From: Chromera velia
Lineage: Eukaryota > Sar > Chromeraceae
Assembly: GCA_018398765.1 (NCBI GenBank)
Contig: JAHBMJ010004063.1
Location: 19,921 to 83,920 of the forward strand
Length of the DNA stretch: 64,000 nucleotides
Direction: 5' to 3'
This document shows positions 56,105 to 64,000 of the stretch, in pieces. A model generated the notes under the pieces. It saw nothing but the letters and a program-made list of their open reading frames with translations. It was not told where the DNA came from and searched no databases. The translations under genes and the position numbers were made by a program. The stretch's first letter is position 1, and each line of letters starts with the position of its first letter.

Positions 56105-56546
56105 ATAATTTATTAAGTAACCCGTGTGTAACCTATTCATACTTATTATAACACATCTTAACTATTTTATAACCAGTAAACACTATAGAATAACGAAATA
56201 CAACTGTTAAACAACTGAATTTAACTGTTAGGCAGCTGAATCTAACTGCTAAGCAGGCGAAGATGACCGCTAGGTAGGTAAAGAACACTGCTAGACAGGC
56301 AAAGAACACTGCTAGGCAGGCAAACGGTACCGCTAGGCAGCCCAACGGTACCGCTAGGCAGCCAAAAAGTACCGCTAGGCAAGAAAAAACAGGGTTAGAG
56401 TTCACTGCTAGAAAGCTTTACAAAGGGTTAATTACATTCAAACAATCAGTTGGGCTTCATTGATGTCTTACTTTCCACAGCGTTATCAAGTTTTTCTTTA
56501 GGAGTGCGTGACCCCCCTAATTTAGTATGCTAGCAACCAGTGTGAG
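56105..56546 (-). repeat. Right terminal inverted repeat with 21-bp tandem units
   Basis: Reverse complement of the left repeat, with tandem units at about 56230-56390 (GCTAGGCAGGCAAAGAACAC type). Unit order and copy number differ slightly from the left side, so the two arms have diverged. Confidence 0.8.
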
Positions 56547-56548
56547 AT

Positions 56549-56908
56549 TTTTCCCAATCTCTCTTAATGTTTCGCTCTTGACACAGGTTTCTCGCTTTTG
56601 CCTTGCTCTCGCCTTCTCTGTTCTTCCTGCTCGGCCTGAATGAAGTGGTTTGATTCTCTTTGCTCTTCCTTGTGACGCCTGAATCTATAAGTGTCCTTTC
56701 TCTAACACTGTTTCTTCCCGCTGGAGACAAGACGATAATCTGACTTCCGTTGTTAGTGAGGCTTCATTCCATGTGATACTTTGCAGACCGCCTATCTGCC
56801 TGCCCTTTCTTCTGCCTCCCTTTCTGCAGAAAGGAGGAGCCGAAAATCTCTGCCCTCTCAGGCCCGAAACTCTCACCAGACCTCTCCTACGCAACACCGC
56901 AAGCGAAA
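56549..56908 (+). repeat. Duplicated segment, right half (split copy)
   Basis: Copy of 44474-44870 (TTTCCCAATCTCTCTTxATG to GCAACACCGCAAGCGAAAG), with a deletion of about 36 bp near 56844. Confidence 0.85.
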
Positions 56909-57291
56909 GAAGTCCTTATGCTTAAAAATAGACCTCTATGCTGAAGTCTGACCTTTATATTGATAGTATTATTCTATGTTTTCTTGACATAAAATATAAG
57001 TTAATTAGATTATTTTTTTTTAGTTTATCAATGATAAATAAGCTGATAACAAATGTTTATAAATTTAGATTCAAGTTTTTAAAAGTAATTCTAGCGCTAG
57101 CTCGTTAAAGGTGATTGATCAACAGTGACTGCCAGCTGCTGCGCGTGAATGTTTTTCAAATCTAAATCTGTTTAATGATACTGTTAGCTAAAAAAGTTTT
57201 GAAATTTGATTATTATTCGATTAAGTATGTGTGTGCGCATGAATGCGCGGCAAAAAGTTAAAAAAAAAACTATAATCTATCTAGATAATCT
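56909..57291. other. A/T-rich spacer, target region of the LINE
   Basis: Strongly A/T-rich and without coding potential. It continues into the 163-bp repeat that borders the LINE. Confidence 0.5.
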
Positions 57292-57454
57292 ATATATTTT
57301 AAAGTTTTCACTACAAATATCAGACTAGAATAAAATTAATTCTCTGGAAAATTCTTTTAAAAATAGTTCAGTGAGAATGAGTTTTGAATTTTAATAGTAT
57401 CAAAACAATGATCAAAAACTAAAATTTAATATTTTTTAAATATTATTTCAAGAG
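57292..57454 (+). repeat. 163-bp direct repeat, left copy (probable long target-site duplication)
   Basis: Matches 62094-62256 over 163 positions with about five substitutions and no gaps (ATATATTTTAAAGTTTT ... ATTATTTCAAGAG). It abuts the LINE start exactly. Confidence 0.9.
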
Positions 57455-60400
57455 GGGGGTGGAGGTTAGACTGACCGGGGCATGGACCTTTAAGAGTGGG
57501 AAGTTTAAGTCGGTAATTGACATTCCTTTGATTGACCCTCTGCTTCTTTGTTATCTCTCTTCTTACGTGGTTGAGTCACGTCCTAGGTTACGTCTTGAGG
57601 TCGCAAAGCAGCATGCGGCTGTCTCTTTTTCTCTTGACTTCTCTTCTCCTCCCTCTTTGTCTATGCATGAATGTATTTCTGACTCATCCCTCTCCCAGCC
57701 TCTCTCTCATCTGGATGAAGTAGGCAGATGTACCTCTGTCTGCGACGATGAGTTGATGGGGGTGGCCCTCTCTCTGAAAGCGTTCACAGAGAATGGGGGG
57801 CTAGACTTATGGGATGAGGGTTTACGTCAAGTGCAGGAGTGGGGAGACGCTGTTCCTCACTTCTTCGATCCCCCAAAACCTCCGCCCGAGCCGCCCCCAT
57901 CAGATGCAGTGTCTTCTTCTCTGATAGAGCAGTTACGACAGATTTCTGACTCCTGGCAAACATGCTTAGCCAGTGGGAATTCCGAAGGGGTAGGGATGGG
58001 AGGCAGAAAGGAAAACAAGAAAGAAAGAAAGGACATAAGTCAACGGGAGTCGTCCCGGCCAGACTGATGGAATGAGGAATGTTTGGCTAAACAAAGGGAG
58101 GTGAGAGAGGCCAAGAGAGAATGGAAGGACCTGAGAGGAATATGGGAGGCAGATAAAGGTAACCAGGGAGGTCCCACCCAGAGTGCGAAGCAAAAGCTTG
58201 AGTCCCTTTGCAGGACAAGGAAGACTGTTTGCCCGTAAAGAAGCTAAACACGCTAACAGGCAAGCAGAGAGGTTAGCAAGGGAGGCTGTGACCAACCCCT
58301 TGGCGATTTGGAGGTAGAAGAGGGAAACGAGCAGTGCGAGAGGTGGGGGAGACAGACCGACCCCCGCGGCCGCTTTTACCGATTTTTGGGCCTCTGTATT
58401 TGAGGGTGAAGGGCTTCCTCCTCCTCCAGCTACTTCCCCTGCTTTCTCTCTCTCTTCCCCCCTCTTCCCCTGGCCTTCTCTTATAAAAGGATTATCGGTG
58501 CCCTCCGATCAATCGATATAAGTAAGGCTGACGGAATTGGGAGCGTTTTGCCCAGGCACCTTGACCTTTGTTTCAGCTCCTCTCCCTTTTTTCATTTCCT
58601 TCTTTTTGTCCTCTTTAATTTATTTCATCGTTATTCCTATCGGCCATCTCTTTGGAATTTGATCTATGTAGTTCCGGTTTCGAAAGGCCCATCCTCTCCT
58701 GACTGCTCAGAATGGAGACCTATCCACATTGTGTGTTTGCTTGCGAAACTGTTTGCCCTCCTGATGGATGAGAGATTGAGAGAACAGACCTCATTAGACA
58801 ACCGCCAACTGGGGTTCAGGAAGGGGGTTGGGACCAGGGTGGCTATTGCGGCATTGGCAGGACTCGTAGCGAGCTTCAAAGCCCGGAAACTCCCCCTTTT
58901 GGCTGCGTTCGTTGACTTTTCTAAGGCGTTTGATAAGGTCCCTCAAGGTCTGTTGCTAAGACGGCTTCGGAAGGAGGGTGCGTCGGAATGTGATGTTTTG
59001 ATGGTGCATGCTATGTACTTTGATGTCTGGGCGAGGGTCGATGGTGCAGATAGAGAGATACAAGAAGGGGCGGGGATGAAACAGGGTGACCCTCTCTCTC
59101 CCCTGCTCTTCCTCCTGTTTATTAATAATCTGCATCGCCATATCCGCCCTAGCATCCGCCTCTCGGCTCACCAAGAGGATAAGCTCGGGGGGGAAGAGTC
59201 AGAGAAGGATGGAACAGTGTCTGACAAGAGGTCTATAGAAAGTAGAACACGTGACTACCCTTGGGCGCCCTTGGGCAGGCAGATTGAGAGGGGTTGGCAT
59301 TGGGAAGGGGAACAAGAAAACCGAAGTAGCGGTGAAGAGGAAAAGAGGGAAAGTCATGGTCAGTCAGGACGATACGATTTGTGTGGGGCCCGAGCCTCTT
59401 AAAAGCCTCGGTTACGCTGACGACCTTGTTCTGTTTCAAACTGTTTGGTCGTTCTTCGCATGAGCTTCAAGCGAGAATGAATAAATTGGCGGAATATTGT
59501 CGGACGTGGGGCTTCACGGTCAATTTGAAAAAGATAAAAGTAATGAGGCTTTCCTGCAGTAAAGAGAATATTAGTCAGCCAATCTTCTTTGAAGGGAAGG
59601 AAGTCGAGAGAACGGGCGAGTATAAATATTTAGGCTGCATCTTTTTTGAAGGCGGATCTCTCCGTTCCTCTGTGAGACATCGCCTGGGGATGGCAGAGAG
59701 GGCACTCGATGGGGTCATTGGGCCGCTCTGTGTTTCTTTTGGTCGTCTCTCCCCGACTTTGAAAATTATGCTCTTTCGGGGCCTGTGAATTCCTGTGGCC
59801 CTTTATGGGCTAGAAACGTTTTCCCTCAGTCAGGCAGACATGAAAGCGTTGGATGATTTGTAACTACGTTTTGTTAGATGGATTTTCGGCCTTCCCCGCA
59901 ATTCGTTTCGTGTCCCCTCCCTCTTCATCTCCAGCCTTTGCCCGATACGGGCTATCTTAACTGAAAGAGTAGGGGGTTTTTTACGTAGCCTCTCCTTAAC
60001 ATCCCACTGTGTGCCCGCTGGCTTTTTAGATCTCTGCAAAGATGGCCTTTATGGCGATTGGTGGAGGTCCGTCAAGCTGTTGGTGGGACCTTTTGCTCCA
60101 AAACCTGAACTCTTCTCTATCGAGGGGGTGCCTTCGGGCCCGGGAGAGAAAGCTGCATTAAAAAGAAAGCTCGCAGTAGAGGGAAGAGGTAGGAAGGCAC
60201 AAGAATGGTTAGACGACTGGTTTGTAGCTACCTCCCGTTCTTTGCAAAAAGAGGGCCGGTAGGACAGGGGAGGGCAGGCAGGACGGGGGGGGGTTTTCCC
60301 TAACGGAGTGAGGCCTTCGGTCTTCCAAGTTGAACATCCGTCTAGACAGCGCTTGGCCCGTCTTATCATAGGAGGATGGACCGGCTCAAGCAGGCGGTGT

Positions 60401-60859
60401 GTTCCTATGGTTCGACCTCTCCCTAGGAGGCTGCTCTGTTCGGAGGCCAATGTTAGGCCGATTGCCCATGCACTGTTAGGGGGTGGGGGAGGAGTTCTGA
60501 ACGGGGAGATAGAAACGGTCTGTGAGCACTGCCCCCTCGATTTGCATGGGCGTGGCCATCTGAATGATGTTGTCCATAAGTTGACTGAATGCAAAGGGAC
60601 CGAAAGGGAGAGGGGACGTATGAATAGGCTTTTGGATGAAGTAAGAGACGCTCGCTCTAAGTCGGACTTGATTGTATGGGCACAACAAATGGCTAAGCAG
60701 CAGTTGGGACAGGGTGTGAGCGAAAATGAGAAGAAAGTGAGGGAGATCTTCACACTTCTCCTCGAAAAGCACCCTATTGCAGGCGCACGGGCGATCTCCG
60801 ATTGCCTTCGTAAGTAGCTGTGTATGTTTTCCCAGTCTGTCCTTCTTTCTCTTCTCTTC

Positions 60860-60896
<37 letters not shown>

Positions 60897-60908
60897 TTTC
60901 TTCTTTTT

Positions 60909-60940
<32 letters not shown>

Positions 60941-62093
60941 TTTTCCCTCACTTTCTCTCACTCTTTCCCCGTTGTTGTTCATTCTTGACAACCGTACTTG
61001 TTTTTGAGGGGAATATTTTGTTATGTCAGTCCGAGTATGTGTCATCCGATTGATTGATTGATTGATTGATTAATTGATTGATTGATGAACAAACAAGGGC
61101 GGAACGGAATCATTTGGGGGGTGAGCGAAAAGTATATGGGGGTGAAACGCAAGATGGACAACCCCAAGAGGCCCAGGCTGCGGGGCTCGGATGGCATCTC
61201 TCGCGTGAGCATGGAAGGCGGTGGGAGGTGACGGGCTCAAGCCTGCACGGGTATGGGGGGGCGCGTGGGGCACTCGTGCTTGTGTGGTTCATAAGCGGGT
61301 CTGCAAGCGGGGTGCATGCTACGTGTGGCTTCTCCGTTCTTCTTCTCCCTTTTTCTCCCCTTTTTGAATTTTTTTATCATGCTTATTACTCGCAATTTCA
61401 CTCCCCTGAAAAACAGGTCATGCCTCAGGGATAAACCGACCGAACCGACTGAACTGACCGAACTGCAGGAACTAAACTGAGAGAGAAACCTTTGCTTGTA
61501 CATCTTCGGCAGAAAAAATAGGGAATCAAAGGAGATTGGGAGTTCTAATCTTTTTCTCTCTCCGTCTCCTTCCGTTCCACCTCAGGTGATTTTCTTTAGA
61601 GGTTATCTGACAGACTTCTAACTGATATGAACTAACAGAAGGAATCTCACTAGCCCGTGACCCTTACGGAAAAAAAAAGACACAGAAATAGAAGAGTCCA
61701 TCTCCGTCCTTTCTGTTCCCCCTGAGGTACTTGTTTTTTCCCTTTCCTTCTCGTTTCTCTCTCCGCTTGGGCGTGCCAGTGCTGTTCTGGCGCTTTGATC
61801 GGTCATGGGGACCCTCTTCCGGACGAAATGCAGGCAGTCCTCGATCGTCTCAAGGGTGGGATAGAGAGCGTGTTGTAACTCAGCCTGTAAGAGAACTACC
61901 AGATGAAGCAAAAGCCTGTTTGCTTAGAGGTGGAGCCACCCTCCACTTCCATCCGCCTCCCTACTCCTGTCAGGCTCCCATCAATTCAATTTACCCCAGT
62001 GGGGCCTAAGTCAAAAGTTTAACTCTATATATGATGCTCTAGGTTGGCCAGAGTCTATACGGCTTACCGGCTTTAACCCCATACATCATCATC
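57455..62093 (+). mobile_element. 5'-truncated LINE (non-LTR retrotransposon)
   Basis: The 4.64-kb insert carries decayed ORF2 sequence: the end of an endonuclease-like domain, a reverse transcriptase and a C-terminal zinc motif. It ends CATACATCATCATC, a short (ATC)n tail typical of some LINE clades. It begins inside coding sequence, so it is 5'-truncated, the usual result of incomplete target-primed reverse transcription. It is bounded by the 163-bp direct repeat. A (TTTC)n run at about 60857-60945 lies in the 3' non-coding part. Confidence 0.85.
57459..60817 (+). pseudogene. LINE ORF2 relic: endonuclease end, reverse transcriptase, zinc motif
   Basis: Order: KQHAAVSFSLDFSS (end of an APE-type endonuclease), a linker with RPD-TGA-WNEECLAKQREVREAKR where the TGA replaces an expected Trp, then the RT. 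RT motifs: SEWRPIHIVCLLAKLFALLM, LGFRKGVGTR, LLAAFVDFSKAFDKVPQGLL (catalytic Asp), GMKQGDPLSPLLFLLFINNL, and LGYADDLVLF (YADD) in a different frame. The thumb part (TGEYKYLGCIFFEGGSLRSS) is in a third frame. The C-terminus has IETVCEHC...LNDVVHKLTEC. At least two frameshifts and several stops (TGA at 58065, TAA near 58238, TGA at 59786 and others) show it is dead. Confidence 0.82.
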
Positions 62094-62256
62094 ATATATT
62101 TTAAAGTTTTTACTACAAATGTCAGACTAGAATAAAATTAATTCTCTGGAAAATTCTTTTAAAAATAGTTTAGTGAGAATGAGTTTTGAATTTTAATACT
62201 ATCAAAACAATGATCGAAAACTAAAATTTAATATTTTTTAAATATTATTTCAAGAG
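62094..62256 (+). repeat. 163-bp direct repeat, right copy
   Basis: Begins directly after the (ATC)n tail of the LINE and matches the left copy end to end. Confidence 0.9.
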
Positions 62257-63168
62257 AGAACCTTGAAAAGGCCAATGTTTAAGCCATTTTGTTCCATTTG
62301 TTATTCAGATCGATTCTGATTGAAGAGTCGTTTCTGTACTTAATTCTTCTACCATCGCCCAAAGAATGACATTCTGAGACACCAACTTCTTGACAATGTA
62401 GGACAAATCACGGAAACTCAGAGTGCCTCTGCCTTGAACGCATAAATAACATCCATTGGGTGAAGGAAGAAAATAAAACAAGTAAACAAAACAGGAAGGC
62501 AACAGAAACGGAGGAAGGAAGAAGACAAACAAGCAAGAAAAAGAAAAAGGAAGGAAGAAAGGAAGCAAGGAAGGAAGGAAGGAAAGTAAAGAGTTTTAGA
62601 CGAAGAAAGAAGGAAGGCCAATTAATAAATATGGAAGGCAGGACGGAAGGAAGGAAGGAAGAAAGGAATTAAGAAAACAAGAAAAAAGAAGGAAAAAAAA
62701 GAGGAAAGAAGGAAGGAAGAAAGGAAGAACGGCAGGCAGGGATAAAGGACAGAAGAAAATGAAAAAGGAAGGAACTTTAAGGAAAGAAAAAAGCAGCAGA
62801 GGAAGGAAGAAAGAAGCAAAAGGAGAGACAAGGTAACGAAGGAAGGAAGAAGGAAGGAAGGAAGGAAGGAAGGAAGAAAGGAAGGAAGGAAGGAAGGAAG
62901 GAAAAAAGGAAAGAAGGAAAGAAACGAACAGAGGAAGGACGGGAGAAACGATGGAAGAAAGGAAGGATGAAAGACAGGAAGGAAACAGACACAGAAAGCT
63001 TGGAAATTTTTAAATGAAAGAAAGAACGAAAGTAGGAGGGGGAAACGATGCAATGAAAGGAGGAAAGAAAGACGGAAAGAAGGGACTCCGACAAGGAAAG
63101 AAAGGAAAAAGAGATCGAAGAAGGAAGAAAGAAAGAAAGTCATAAAGAGAGAAAGAGAGAGAGAGGGA

Positions 63169-63212
<44 letters not shown>

Positions 63213-63600
63213 AAGAAAGAAAGAAAGGAGAGAAAAAAAGGAGGAAGACATTAGGGAAGGCACAAATACAATAATTAAGAAAAAAAAGGGAAAAAAACAA
63301 TAAAGATAGAATAGAAAGGGAAAGAAAAGAAGCTGTGCGCTCCAACTGGAAAAAATGGAGAAAAACAGAAGGGCATGAGGGAATCAACTTGTGTCAATAG
63401 AGCCAGAACGGCAATATTATTTTTAGAGACTCACTAATCACATGCTCACCCATAGTGGCCGCGCAGAGGTGGCATCTCAGGGCACTTTTGCACGCTTTTG
63501 AATCTTGTATCCTGCATAGACAACATTTTAGAAAAGACAAAGAACTGAAACGTACAATCGGATTACTGTATGCATACGTAATACATGCATTCTGCTTCTG
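62257..63600. repeat. Purine-rich (GGAA)n / (GAAA)n / (GA)n tract, no gene
   Basis: From about 62465 to 63240 the plus strand is nearly all purine, with GGAA, GAAA and GA microsatellites. Poly-Ser/Phe/Leu frames on the minus strand are artefacts. The flanks show no features. Confidence 0.8.
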
Positions 63601-63622
63601 TGATATTAAGAATTTGAGTGAA

Positions 63623-63840
63623 GATATTGTTGGAGACCCTGCGGCGCCAACGGCTCCCCAACAATACCAAACCGGCCGGTTTGATATTGTTGGGGGGGGG
63701 CCAAAAAATCAAAATTTCCAAAAATTCAAATATAAAACATCGCTTTTGATAACGAAACCGAACGATCCCCCACCTCAACAAAAAAATGAAATTTTGACCC
63801 CCCCCCAACAATATGGAACCGGCCGGTTTGATATTGTTGG
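63623..63840. repeat. Nested palindromic repeat with TATTGTTGG / CCAACAATA arms
   Basis: Five copies of TATTGTTGG in alternating orientation (about 63625, 63658, 63685, 63805 and 63832). Two near-perfect 36-bp palindromes centred on CCGGCCGG lie at 63658-63693 and 63805-63840. Between them, TTGGGGGGGGG...CAAAATTTCC is inverted against GAAATTTTGACCCCCCCCCC. It resembles a small foldback or MITE-like element. Confidence 0.75.
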
Positions 63841-64000
63841 AGAGCTGTCGGTGCCGCTAATTGCGATAACAATAAGCGATACAAGTATTGTTCAAAAAGA
63901 AAAAACAAAAAGCAAGGTGAAACCACCTATTCGTAACATATTCCGAAGCCATCGCGCACCTCCTAAGAAAAACTTTTTTTTGAACCCCCCCCCCCCCTTT
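63841..64000. other. Window end, homopolymer C run
   Basis: No gene. The last 20 bases include a run of about 15 C. Confidence 0.5.

Larger units (their letters stand above)
51387..56546. mobile_element. 5.16-kb DNA transposon with ~440-bp terminal inverted repeats
   Basis: The ends are CTCATACTGGTTGCTAGCAT at the left and ATGCTAGCAACCAGTGTGAG at the right (one mismatch), continuing as imperfect inverted repeats for about 440 bp. The uninterrupted paralogous sequence at 44.2-44.9 kb gives the empty site. Comparison implies a 2-bp AT target duplication at 51385-51386 and 56547-56548. The inner part of each repeat contains about ten tandem 21-bp units (GCCTAGCAGTxTTCTTTGCCT type). The interior carries divergent open frames on both strands, none recognised as a known transposase. 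The superfamily is undetermined. A 2-bp target duplication with long repeated TIRs does not match hAT (8 bp), Mutator (9-10 bp) or piggyBac (TTAA); a Tc1/mariner-like or CACTA-like relation cannot be excluded. Confidence 0.85.

Noticed and set aside
62622-63387. Ser/Phe/Leu-rich minus-strand frames resembling membrane proteins
   Set aside because: Produced by GGAA, GAAA and GA microsatellites; hydrophobicity is an artefact of the repeat.

Overview
The window is nuclear DNA from an alveolate eukaryote. The strongest clue is an alveolin gene at 43.0-43.8 kb, with repeated EKIV-VP / VEVPQV / YIQEKI motifs typical of inner-membrane-complex proteins. A C2-domain metacaspase, intron-rich genes, G/C- and microsatellite-rich introns and protein-rich low-complexity tails fit a chromerid alga such as Chromera velia. 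That genus assignment is inference. No prokaryotic features are present.

Layout. 0.8-6.2 kb: a long C2-domain gene (+), possibly related to the centriolar protein C2CD3. 6.7-14.2 kb: a complete but decayed Ty1/copia retrotransposon with 665-bp LTRs. 14.2-19 kb: a repeat graveyard holding a LINE 3' relic (-), a 33-bp tandem repeat, and a 1.6-kb hAT element inserted into an older retroelement relic. 19.6-23.9 kb: a RING-finger gene (-). 24.3-25.5 kb: a stand-alone SPX-domain gene (-). 26.3-31.5 kb: a triple CCCH zinc-finger gene (+). 33.9-41.8 kb: a 15-exon metacaspase with C2 and two CUE-like domains (-), assembled here exon by exon with all phases consistent. 43.0-44.3 kb: the alveolin gene (+). 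45.2-48.4 kb, perhaps further: a protein kinase gene (+). 51.4-56.5 kb: a 5.16-kb DNA transposon with ~440-bp terminal inverted repeats, whose empty site is preserved in a duplicated segment at 44.2-44.9 kb. 57.5-62.1 kb: a 5'-truncated LINE flanked by 163-bp direct repeats. 62.3-64 kb: purine-strand microsatellites and a palindromic repeat.

The host genes are independent housekeeping or regulatory loci, not an operon-like system: ubiquitin (RING), phosphate/inositol pyrophosphate sensing (SPX), RNA binding (CCCH), proteolysis (metacaspase), cytoskeletal pellicle (alveolin) and signalling (kinase). The most unusual points are the 5.16-kb transposon, the LINE with a 163-bp target duplication, a high frequency of GTCAG 5' splice sites, the C2-CUE-CUE-metacaspase architecture, single-base frameshifts inside the kinase and alveolin exons, and many in-frame stops (mainly TAG) in an otherwise open copia polyprotein. 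All splice sites were deduced by eye from reading frame, phase and GT..AG consensus; no transcript data were available.
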